This document shows, piece after piece, positions 52,083-62,024 of a stretch of 64,000 nt of DNA. The translations under genes were made by a program, and so were the position numbers. The notes under the pieces are model-generated. The model did no database searches, was not told where the DNA came from, and worked only from the letters and a program-made list of their open reading frames with translations. Location: NCBI GenBank assembly GCA_036417435.1, contig JAZAQT010000027.1, positions 1,674,001 through 1,738,000 on the forward strand, given 5' to 3'. This DNA comes from Inia geoffrensis (lineage: Eukaryota > Chordata > Mammalia > Artiodactyla > Iniidae). Positions within the stretch are counted from its first letter, which is position 1; every line of letters begins with the position of its first letter.

Positions 52083-53815
52083 ATCTGTTTTCTGCAATTC
52101 TGCGTCGCGTTCACTTCCTCTTCACAGCCTTCCTTCAATAAATTTTTGGTTGATAGGGGTCATTTGGAACTCTGCAGGATTGTGAGTTACAGTGCCAAAA
52201 ATCTCCTTTTCTGAACTCGCTTTCTTGTGAGCTGACCACAAACCCAAAGAATTGCTTCAGGTCCTAATCTCGTTCCGACACTGCACGCTGAGCCTTTGGT
52301 GAATTCTTCTTCCTGTAGGGAAATCAGAGTTCAATGTGCCCGTCGAAACACATAGAGTTAGTCGCTCATTGGCTCTCCCTATCCCTGTTCATCTTCCACA
52401 GAAATTGCAAACTGTGCCAAACAAGAGGTTAAAGGCACTGTCTCTCCATGTGGGGAGAGTGTTAATAAGGCATCTGGAACGGAGAACTCGAGTACCAGAG
52501 GGCGAAAATGGCGATGAGTTTTAGAAATTTTGCCTGGATACTTGTTGGACCATATTCTGGGTTTTCCATGCATATTTTAGCAGTAGGATAAATCCCTTAA
52601 AACTGGAGATTTGGGACCTGTGGAATGGGAACCATGTACCATTACATCAAAGGGTCTGCATTCCCTCACCAATCCTATCAGCCCCAAGTTTCCAGCCTTG
52701 TCTCTCCCCCAGCTGTGGATGTAGAGGTGGTAAATCCAAGACTCCTCACAAGCTCTGAAGGGCTTATTTAAGAATTTCTCTCTATTTCACAGTCTTTGTG
52801 TTTTGTTTTTCAAATTTATTTTTATAAGGGGATTTAGCTTTTTTTCACTGCTGTGTTTATGCCGTTGTACACAAAAGATTTTCTTAAGGAGACCTATAAA
52901 TATATGGGCTTTAAGTTTCTCCATAATCAGGCATATTCCGAGGTTTTGAATACGGGGTGTTGAGTCCATTTGTTTGAGCAAGGAGTAGGTCTTGTCTAAT
53001 ATATATTTTGCTTGTGGAATGGTATCTGTCCTAAAGTCAACCTCTGGTTTTATGCAGCCTCCCCACTCTCCTTTCCCCTTAAGCAAGTTTAGTTTCTTTT
53101 CTAAATGTGAGACTCTCTTGTGTTTTGTAATGCAGTTCATGTGTAGCCGTGTTTACATTCCTGGTATTAGTGATATCTTATGATTTCTTTTTTCCGTGTG
53201 ACTTATTTCACTTAGAATCATCGTACCTACATCCACTCATTATGCTGGTACTGGTCTGCTGCCATTGATGTCACTGTTGAGTGATATTCCATTGTAGGTA
53301 TGCACCACAACTTCTATATACATTTTTCTCTTTCTGGGCTATTGAAGTTTTACCATAGTCAAGGTTCCGGTAAACAGAGCACCCCAAACTTTGGTGTGGC
53401 TGTGCCTTTTTCATGGAAGGTTTCCGAATCTATAGCACTATAAGTGGAAGTGCCCTAGGCTCTCTAGCTTGTTTTTTTCTTTGTTCCTGGAAACACCATA
53501 CACTTCTCCAGAGTGGCTGTTGGCAATTTACATACCACCCATCAGCATAACAAGGCTGCCAGTTCTCCATGTCCTGTCCTGACTCTCTGGATTTTACATT
53601 TTTTTCGGATGGCCCTTTTGAGGGGTGGGAAGTGAGACTTCTTTGTAGTGCGGATTTGCATTGCAGACTTGCTGGGTTGGCCAAAAAGTGCGTATGCGTT
53701 TTTTCCTGAATATATTCAGGAAAAGACGCATACGCCCTTTTTGGCCAAGTGAATCACAGCCGAAGTACTGCCTCTTTTCTTGTGCTTTCAGAGCAATTCT
53801 TATCTACCACCTGAT
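52083..53815. repeat. Satellite monomer U31 (E first half, degenerate second half)
   Basis: It is identical in type to U23/U26 until gatgagttttagaaa (ends 52527). It then reads tttgcctggatacttgttgg and is diverged from there on. The palindrome at 53677-53748 has one mismatch in each arm (aaaaagtgcg, aaaagacgc). Confidence 0.9.
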
Positions 53816-55551
53816 ATCTGTTTTCTTCAATTCTGCGTCGTGTTCAAGTCCTCTTCACAGCCTTCCTTCAATAGATTTTTGGATGATAGGGGTAATTTGT
53901 AACTCTGCAGGCTTGTGAATTACAGTGCCAAAAATCTCCTTTTCTAAACTCTCTTTTTTGTGAGCTGACCGCAAACGCGAAGAATCGCTTCAGGCCTTAA
54001 ACTCGCTCTGGCACGGCACGCTGAGCCTTTGGTGAATTCTTCATCCTGGGGGGAAATCAGAATTCAATGTGCCCGTTCAAACACCTACAGCTAGTCGCTC
54101 AATGGTTCTCCTTATTCCTGTTCATCTTCCGCAGAAATTTCAAACTGTGACAAACAAGATGTTAAAGGCACTGACTCTCCAAGTGGTGAGAATGTTAATA
54201 ACGCATCTGGAACAGCAAACTCGAGTACCAGGGGTCGAAAATGGCGATGAGTTTTAGAAATATTGCCTGGTCACTTGGTGGACCATATTCTGGGTTTTCC
54301 ATGCCTATTTTAGCTGAAGGATAAATCCCTTAAACCTAGGGATTTGGGACCCGTGGAATGGGAACCATGCCCCATTACATCCAAGGGTCTGCATTCCCTC
54401 ACCCATCCTATCAGCCCCAAGTGTCCAGCCTTATCTCTCCCCGAGCAGTGGATGTAGAGGTGGTAAATCCAAGACTCCTCTAAAGCCCTGAAGGACTTAT
54501 TTAAGAATTTCTCTCTATTTCACAGTCTTTGTGTTTTGTTTTTCAAATTTATTTTTATAAGGGGATTTAGGTTATTTTCACTGCTGTGTTTATGCCGCAG
54601 TACACAAATGATTTTCTTAGGGAGATCTATAAATATATGGGTTTTAAGTTTCTTCATAGTCAGGTATATTCTTAGGTTTTGAATATGGGGTGTTGAGTCC
54701 ATTTGGTTGAGCAAGGAGTAGGTCTTGTCTAATATATATTTGGCTTGTGGAATGGGATCTGTACTAATGTAAACTTCTGGTTTTATGCAGCCTCCCCAGT
54801 CTCCTTTGCCCTTAAGCAAACATAAGTTTCTTTTGTAAATGTGGGTCCCTGTGGTGTTTTGTAATACAGTTCATGCGTAGCCGTGTTTACATTCCCGGTA
54901 TTAGTTATATCTTATGATGTTTCTTTTTCTGTGTGACTTATTTCACTTAGAAGCATCGTACCTACATCCACTCATTATGCTTCTACTGGTCTGTTGGAAT
55001 TGATTTCATTGTTGAGTGACATTCCATTGTAGGCATGTACCACAACTTCTATGTCCATTTTTCTCTTTCTGGGCTATTGAATTTGTACCATAGTCAAGGT
55101 TTCCGTAAGCAGAGCAGCCCCAAATTTTGGTGTGGCTGTGTCTTTTTCATGGAAATTTTCCGAATCTAAAGCACCATAAGTGGAAGTGCCTTAGGCTCTC
55201 TAGCTTGTTTTTTTCTTTGTTCCAGGAAACACCATACACTTCTCTAGAGTGGCTGTTGGCAATTTACATCCCACCCATCAGCATAACAAGGCTGCCAGTT
55301 CTCCATGGCCTGTCCTGCCTCTCTGGATTTTACACTTTTTTTGGATTGCCCTTTTGAGGGGTGGGATGTGAGACTTCATTGTAGTGCGGATTTCCATTGC
55401 AGTCTTGCTTGGTTGGCCAAAAAGGGCGTATGCGTTTTTTCCTGAATATATTCAGGAAAAAAAGCATACGCCCTTTTTGGCCACGTTCATCACTTTCGAA
55501 GTACTGCCTCTTTTCCTATGCTTTCAGAGCAATTCTTATCTACCACGTGAT
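53816..55551. repeat. Satellite monomer U32 (old type)
   Basis: Diverged throughout. It shares agtcgctcaatgg, ctgttcatcttcc and gttaaaggcac with the first half of E monomers. The palindrome at 55413-55484 has one mismatch (aaaaaaagcatac). Confidence 0.9.
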
Positions 55552-57286
55552 ATCTGTTTTCTGCAATTCTGCGTCGCTTTCAACTCCTCTTCACAGCCTT
55601 CCTTCAATAAATTTTTGGATGAGAGGGTCATTTGTAACTCTGCAGGCTTGTAAAGTACAGTGCCAAAAATCCCCTTTCCTTAACTCACTTTCTTGTGGGC
55701 TGACCGCAAACCCGAAGAATCCCTTCAGGCCTTAATCTCGTTCCGGCAAGGCACGCTGAGCCTTTGGTGAATTATTCTTCCTGGGGGAAAATCAGAGTTC
55801 AATGTGCCCGTTCAAACACCTACAGCTAGTCGCTCAATGGTTCTCCTTATTCCTGATCATCTTCCGCAGAAATTTCAAACTGTGACAAACAAGATGTTAA
55901 AGGCACTGACTCTCCAAGTGGGGAGAGTGTTAATAACGCATCTGGAATGGTGAACTCGAGTACCAGGGCGCGAAAATGGCGATGAGGTTTAGAAGTATTG
56001 CCTGGTCACTTTGTGGACCATATTCTGGGTTTTCCATGCCTATTTTAGCTGAAGGATAAATCCCTTAAACCTGGGGATTTGGGACCCATAGAATGGGAAC
56101 CATGCACCATTACATCAAAGGGTCTGCATTCCCTCACCAATCCTATCAGCCCCAAGTGTCCAGCCTTATCTCTACCCGAGCTGTGGATGCAGAGGTGGTA
56201 AATCCAAGACTCCTCAAAAGCCCTGAAGGAATTATTTAAGAATTTCTCTCTATTTCACAGTCTTTTTGTTTTGTTTTTCAAATTTATTTTTATAAGTGGA
56301 TTTAGCTTATTTTCACTGCTCTGTTTATGCCGCTGTACACAAATGATTTTGTTACGGAGACCTATAAATATATGGGTTTTAAGTTTCTTCATAGTCAGGT
56401 ATATTCCTAGGTTTTGAATATGGGGTGTTGAGTCCATGTGGTTGAGCAAGGAGTAGGTCTTGTCTAATATATATTTGGCTTATGGAATGGTATCTGTTCT
56501 AATGTCAACCTCTGGTTTTATGCAGCCTCCGCACTCTCCTTTCCCCTTAAGCAAGCATAAGTTTCTATTTTAAATGTGAGACTCTGTTTTGTTTTGTAAT
56601 GCAGTTCATGTGTAGCCGTGTTTACATTCCCGGTATTAGTGATATCTTATGATGTTTCTTTTTCTGTGTGACTTATTTTACTTAGAATCATCGTACCTAA
56701 ATCCACTCATTATGCTCCTACGGGCCTGATGACATTGATTTCATTGCTGAGTGATATTCCATTGTACCTAAGTACCACAACTTCAATATCAATTGTTCTC
56801 TTTCTGCGCTATTGAAGTTTTACAGTAGTCACGGTTCGTGTAAACAGAGAAGCCATAAATTTTGGTTTGTCTCTGTCTTTTTCATTTTAAGTTTCATAAT
56901 CTATAGGACCATAAGTGGAAATGCCCTAAGCTCTGTGGCTTGTTTTTTTTATATGTTTCAGGAAACACCATACACTTTTCCAGAGTGGCTGTTGGCAATT
57001 TTCATCCCACCCATCAGTATATCAAGGCTGCCTGTTTTCCATGGCCTGTCCTGCCTCTCTGGATTTTTCCATTTTTTCAGACAGCTCTTTTGAGCGTTGG
57101 GAATTGAGTCTTCATTGTAGCGTGGATTTCCTTTGCAGGTTGCTTGGTTGGCCACAAAGGGCATATGCGTTTTTTCCTGAATGTAATCAGGAAAAAACAC
57201 ATACGCCCTTTTTCGCCATGTGCATCATATTTGAAGTTGTGCCTCTTTTCCTATGCTTTAAATGTAATTCCAATCTCCCACCTGAA
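55552..57286. repeat. Satellite monomer U33 (old type)
   Basis: More diverged than U32, especially after 56700. The palindrome at 57148-57219 has several mismatches, including a broken centre (gaatgtaatcagg). Confidence 0.88.
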
Positions 57287-59000
57287 GTCGGTTTCCTGCA
57301 ATTCTCCCTCACTTTCAAGTCCTCTTTGCATCCTTACTTCAATATATTTCTAGATGATAGTGGGCATTTGTAACTCTCTTGTTTTGTGAATTACAGTTCC
57401 TCTGAGCTCCTTTTTTCAACTCCCTTTCTTGTGAGTTGACTGTAAAACTGCAAGATTGCTTCAATCCATATTCTTGTTTTCGGGCGCCTTGCTGAGCCTT
57501 TGGTTAATACTTCTTTCTGATGTGAAATTAGAGTGACATGTGTCCTTCAGAGCCCTTACAGCTAATATCTCATTGTTTCTCCCTCTTCCCATTCATCCTC
57601 TCCACTCATTACAGACTGTGCAAAACAGGAAATTAAAGGCATTGCCTATCCAAATGGTGTGATTTTTAGTAAAGTAGCTGGAAAGTCGATCCTGTGACCC
57701 AGTAGTGGAAAAATGAGGTGCGTTTTAGAAACCTTTCCCAATCACATGGTATACCATCTGTTGGGTTTTTCATGCATGGTTTAGCTGTAAGGAGATTCCC
57801 TTAAACCTGGAGTGTTGTGATCCATGGAATGAGGAGCTTTAAGTATTGTATTAGAGGGTCGGCTTTTGCTCACCAAAGCTCACCAATCCTCATAGCCCCA
57901 TGTGTCCATCCTTATGTCTTATCCAGCTATCAATTTATATGTGGTCAATCCACGTTGCATCACAGACCCTGAAACAATTTTGTAAGAATTTTTCTCTCTT
58001 TCTTTGTCTCTGTGTTTTGTTTTAAAATTTATTTTATAATGGAGTTTAGCTGATTTTCACTGCTGTGTTTGTGCCACTCTGCACACACTTGATTCCCTTA
58101 TGGAGATATATCAATACAAAGGTTTTAAGATTCCTACTACTCACATATATTCCTCTGTGGTGAATAGGGTGTGTTGAGGCCAGTTCATTGAGCAAGGTGT
58201 AGATCTTGTCTATTACGTATTTGGTTTATTGAATGGTATCTGTGTTAATTTCAAACTCTGATTTTACGCATCACTCCACCTCACCTTTCCCGTTAAGCTG
58301 ACGTAAGTGTGTTTTCTAAATGTGATACACTCTTCTCCTTTGTAATTCAGTTGTTGTGCAGTCATATTTACATTCCCTCTATGAGTGATATCTTATGACA
58401 TGTTTCTTTTTCTGTGTGACTTAACTCAAGCGGTATCATCGAAACTCGGTCCACTCTTTATGCTTCTACTAGCCTTATTACATTTATTTCATGGTGAAGA
58501 GATATTCCATTGTGCGTAAGTACCACACCTTCTTTATCCATTGTTCTCTTTCCTGGGATATTTAAGGTGTACTGAAGTCGAGGTTCTTGTAAACAGAGCA
58601 GCCCTAAACTTTGTTGTGCCTGTGTCTGTTTGATTTTTAGAATCCCCTAGATATACTCCCGTGATTGCAAGTGCCCTATTCTCTGTAGCTCTGTTTTTTA
58701 GATGATTTAGGAACCAGGATACACTTCTCCAGAGTGCCTCTTCTCAGTTTACACACCGCCCATCAGTGTATAAATGCTGCCTGTTCTCCATGGCCTGTCC
58801 TGCATTTCTGCGTTTTACAATTTTTTCGGATGGCCCTTTTGACTGGTAGGAAATGAGACTTCTTTGGTGTGCAGATTTGCATTGCTTGCTTGCTTGGTTG
58901 CCCATAAAGTGCATATGCGTGTTTTCCTGAATATATTCAGGAGAAAATGCATACGCCCTTTTTAGCCAACTGCACCATTTTAGAAATCCTGCCGCCTTGT
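57287..59000. repeat. Satellite monomer U34 (terminal, cut short)
   Basis: The most decayed copy. Alignment is recognisable throughout, for example ctccatggcctgtcctgc near 58786 and ggatggcccttttgac near 58829. Palindrome 58898-58969. Similarity fades about 30 bp later (gccgccttgtgccttgggaa, 58990-59010), roughly 35 bp before the next monomer would begin. Confidence 0.85.
58898..58969. repeat. Last, partly decayed copy of the 72 bp palindrome
   Basis: 28 of 36 arm positions still pair. Against the array consensus I count 5 changes in the left arm and 3 in the right arm. Confidence 0.85.
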
Positions 59001-59116
59001 GCCTTGGGAAGTAGGCAGAGTCCGAACTTTAGATTATTGATGTCGTCAGGGTCAGAAGCACTCACCAACGGCTTCCCTTAGGTTACATTTTAACTGTCAT
59101 TGATAGATGATGTCAA
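59001..59116. other. Array-flank sequence, nothing recognised
   Basis: Non-satellite sequence between the array end and an L1 fragment. I see no gene, SINE or simple repeat in it. Confidence 0.5.
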
Positions 59117-59295
59117 TAAAAATATCTATTCTTTTTCAGATTTTTTCCCCTTATACGTTATTGCAAAATATTGAGTGTAGTTCCCTATGCTATACAGTAG
59201 TTCCTTGTAGATGATCTACTTTATACATAGCAGTGTGTATGTGTTAATCCCAAACTGTTAATTTATCCCTCCTCCTACTTTCCCCTTTGGTAATA
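59117..59295 (-). mobile_element. LINE-1 3' UTR fragment
   Basis: It contains the familiar L1 3' UTR stretches (minus orientation) ctattctttttcagatt, ttccctatgctatacagtag, gtgttaatcccaaact and ctttcccctttggtaa. It is clearly closer to ordinary L1 than the satellite-embedded L1 piece. It covers only the part corresponding to monomer offset of about 810-1010 and is not in register with the array, so it is either a separate insertion or a deletion product. Confidence 0.85.
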
Positions 59296-60020
59296 ATAAA
59301 TTATAAGATTTTATACTTCTCAGAAATGGGAGAGCTGAAACAGAGGTATAATTTTCAATGGAAAAGCATTTAAAATAAGATTGAAGCTTTAACCAAGATT
59401 ATTAGATGTACATCCTTGGAAAGAAATCACTTCATTTCTCTAATATTGACCTGACAAATAAGACAAATCTTTTCACTGAACTTGCTTATAATAGAATGAT
59501 GGAAATATAAAATGGAAGTGTTAGAAACATCTTATTTTACCCGAGCCTTATATACTGTTCTATGTTAATTACAGTTTGGCTCACTCATCTGTTCATTGAA
59601 GTTACAATGTTATCAATTTCTGTTACTCATCCTCCAGAGTGGACCCCAACAAGTATGCCCCTGCCCAGTGTCATTGGAGCCAACAGATCGAGACTGAGTT
59701 TGGTTCAGAATCAAAGGAAACTATATTTTGATCAGAGAATGGAGAGGTGAGAGCATGCGCTACCCTGTAGGTTGTGTTGGCCTGCTGTGTAGAGGTCCTG
59801 TGAGAGTCAGTGGGAGGGAGGGGACGGAGCTCTAGGGGGCCGGCTTGGATGCAGCTCAGGCTCAATATCGCGGAGCCTGCACAGGGCCCCAGGAGCTGAA
59901 GTGTCAACCCAGCCATTCTGCAGTAGGAAAACAGGTCTGAAGGGTCGGGTGTGGCAGCTCTGCATGTGGGAACCTAGGAGCACGTGAAATTAGACAAAGC
60001 ACAAAGGATAACAAAGGTTA
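59296..60020. other. Flanking DNA, no gene recognised
   Basis: AT-rich to about 59600, then more GC-rich. Open frames here (for example 59562-59750 +, 59671-59916 -) show no recognisable domain. Confidence 0.5.
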
Positions 60021-60022
60021 GA

Positions 60023-60034
60023 CTTTATTTTATT
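60023..60034 (-). promoter_or_regulatory. Possible polyadenylation signal (minus strand)
   Basis: The minus strand reads AATAAAATAAAG. It lies downstream (minus sense) of the pol remnant, so it could belong to a decayed LTR. I could not define LTR ends. Confidence 0.3.
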
Positions 60035-60059
60035 GCCCAGATTCTATTTTTATCTCCTA

Positions 60060-60840
60060 GGGATTTTTAATGGGCTTTGCTGGTGACAAAACCCTCCTCT
60101 GCCTTTTGTCCCATTCCTCATTCTTGGAGTGCTGAGTGTGCAGACCCCTCTTCTGTAACTGCTGAGTGCTGAGTTGGGAGCCCTCATACCCGGGGGTGAG
60201 GGTCAGAACTTCTCCCCAGCAGCCTGCAGGTGAGATTCATTGTCCCCAGGGCTGCTGCCCCCTTGCTCGTCCACCAGAGTACAAGCATTGGAAGTGTTAT
60301 AGATTCTAATGACCTTTAAGGGTACAGGAAAGGTATGTGCAGAGACACTGTGGGGGGAGGTTTTACCCCACCCCACATTTGTTAGGCCACCTTAGGCTGA
60401 CCGTTTCTGCCAGCCTAGATGTTCTGACCAGTAGTCTTTGTTTTCTTCAATTAGGCCCCTGAATTAATGTAAAAACAGTACCAGGTGTCAGAGCCTTGCC
60501 TGCTCAATTCCCAGTCAGTCCAGGGTCAGTGGTGATCCAGGACCATGATGGACACTGAGTCAACAGCCTTTTGAGGTAGCCAGGAGTCCAGCCGGTCTTA
60601 TTGGCCACCATCATCATGGTGGCTGTAGGCTTTTCTATGGTGACAGTGTGATATACTGTTCCCCTGCCAAGCTTATTAGCTCCCCTCTGGGTGCAGTAAG
60701 TCCTGAAAGCAGTAGTCTACTCTTTTTTTTACCAACTCTTGTTGTTTTCTGAGAGAAACTCCAGGTAAAATGATGGTTACTCGAGTCGCCATGGGGCCCC
60801 CTTGCCCCCGGTTGTCTCTCTGGAGGTTGGAGTTGGAGGG
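60060..60840. other. No assigned feature; possibly further decayed provirus
   Basis: It lies downstream (minus sense) of the pol remnant. Minus-strand frames are broken by many stops. I cannot assign integrase, envelope or LTR with confidence. Confidence 0.35.
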
Positions 60841-61935
60841 CCTCCTCACTCGAGGTCAGTGTGCTCATGGAGTGAACCTTGCAACCTCAAGGCATGTTTG
60901 GTGGTTAGGATCAACACGTGGGGTCCTTTTTCTTTATGAGCGAGGTTGCCTTTCAGGCTGCTGATTTCCAGGTTTTTAGATACTGCCAGTATCTTGGCCA
61001 GATGTTGTGGTGGACCAAGCCCCTTGGTGACCGTAGTTTATCCTACCTGGAATGCATTCTTGCGTTGTTCCTTTTCAAGTGGTCCCAGTTTTTGCACTAA
61101 TACTCCAATGGCGATTCACCTTTCACCAGGAATGTAAAAGTCAAAGGGTTTAGCTAAATTAGGGAGTTCCAGGTCAAGGGTCTGAATTGGCTGCTCTTTC
61201 CATTCTTGAAAGACCACTTCTGGATTCTATTTAGCTGATTCAAAAGGATCATCATCTTTTCCTTTCAGTTTTTCATATAGAGGCCCAGCTATTAGACTGT
61301 AGTTTGGGATCCAGATGCAGCAAACCCCAGCCTCCCCAGGAACTCCTAAGCTGTCTTGTACTTTTAGAAGGACTAAGGCTGCAAATGGTTTCTTCCCTTT
61401 CTTGGGATGGGCTTCTCAGACCTTCTGTGAGAATGAAGCCCAGGCAGGTCACCTTAGTGTGTGATATTTGAGCTTTTTCTTGGACAACTTCTATCCTATA
61501 TTGGCTTGGTAGTTTAGAGGCCTCCTTAGTAGGGCTGGCAATCAGAATGGCGTCTGCATATTGAAGGAGGGTTTCCTTTTCCAGAGGTAGAACTTTTAGG
61601 TCTTTAGCTAAGCTTTCCCAAAGATGGTGTGGGAATTTTTGTACCCTTGGGGTGAGACGGCCCAGCAGTATTGTTTTTGTTGTATGCTGAGTCCTGCCAC
61701 TCACAAGGCAAAATTTCTTGTGACTCTGGGACTAATGGAATACAAAAGAAGGCATCATTGAAGTCTAATACAGAACATCATGTCCTGGTGGTTGGTAGAA
61801 TGATTAGCAGTGTGTAGGAATTAGGAACTACTGGAGGTATACCCTTGGTGGCATAACTGATTGTCCTGACATCCTTTACTAGGTCCCCAGCAGCCCATTT
61901 GTCTCTCGTGGTCAGGCCAATACCAGGATATGGAG
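60840..61935 (-). pseudogene. Endogenous retrovirus pol remnant (reverse transcriptase to connection/RNase H region)
   Basis: Minus-strand translation gives a reverse-transcriptase-like segment in pieces. At about 61880-61710, one frame contains VLDFNDAFF, which fits the first catalytic aspartate motif. It is broken by an in-frame TGA just before that motif. A frameshift near 61700 moves the reading to the frame open at 61704-61273. There the catalytic box reads YADA instead of the expected Y-x-D-D, so the second catalytic aspartate is lost. A further piece near 61170-61080 resembles the connection/RNase H start and contains another stop. Order and spacing fit a gammaretrovirus-like (class I) pol, but the class is an inference. 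Multiple lesions show it is inactive. Confidence 0.75.
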
Positions 61936-62024
61936 CTCACCTGGGCAGGTACCCCACCCCCACCCCAGCCCATTGGGCTCTCATGGTCAGGCCCCTCCCA
62001 GGATACGGAGGTACCGTGGCAGGG
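61891..62024. repeat. Imperfect 75 bp tandem duplication
   Basis: cagcccatt...ctctcrtggtcaggcc...ccaggata.ggag is present at 61891-61949 and again at 61966-62024, with roughly 80% identity by eye. The first copy overlaps the upstream (minus-sense) end of the pol remnant. Confidence 0.7.

Larger units (their letters stand above)
19106..52527. repeat. Array domain II: 1735-1737 bp monomers with a five-monomer order
   Basis: Typical markers are ctacagaaattgcaaactgtg, gggggcgaaaatgg, gattgcacacaag and a one-base loss giving gagttcagtgcc. Monomer subtypes repeat in the order Q-R-N-W-E from about U14 to U31. N monomers (U18, U21, U29) are 1737 bp long and carry domain I markers in their first half, so domain II includes domain I-like material. 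Confidence 0.75.
1..59000. repeat. Tandem satellite array, about 1737 bp monomer (L1-derived, common cetacean satellite type)
   Basis: The same roughly 1.74 kb sequence recurs head to tail 34 times. Landmarks such as the 72 bp palindrome fall at 1599, 3336, 5073, 6810 and so on to 58898, with spacings of 1733-1737 bp up to 57148 and 1750 bp for the last. Each monomer contains a LINE-1 3' end in minus orientation. Known satellites: cetaceans carry an abundant L1-derived satellite of about this period. The match to that family is from memory, not from a search. The array has no left end in the window and ends within a monomer near 59000. Such arrays normally sit in constitutive heterochromatin; that location is inferred. 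Confidence 0.95.
52527..59000. repeat. Degenerate edge of the array (old monomers)
   Basis: From about 52527 the sequence stops matching the homogenised monomers and shows scattered substitutions and small indels that increase toward 59000. The register is still clear: palindromes at 53677, 55413, 57148 and 58898. The last monomer differs visibly everywhere, yet still aligns along its whole length. Edge monomers escape homogenisation and keep more of the ancestral LINE-1 sequence. Confidence 0.88.

Noticed and set aside
1..59000. CRISPR array or bacterial repeat system
   Set aside because: The repeat unit is 1.7 kb with no unique spacers, and the sequence contains mammalian LINE-1 and endogenous retrovirus.
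59562..59916. Overlapping open frames in the right flank
   Set aside because: Short, with no domain, splice context or repeat coding match.
60604..60623. Small inverted repeat GCCACCAT/ATGGTGGC with a 4-base spacer
   Set aside because: Short enough to occur by chance, and no context suggests a function.
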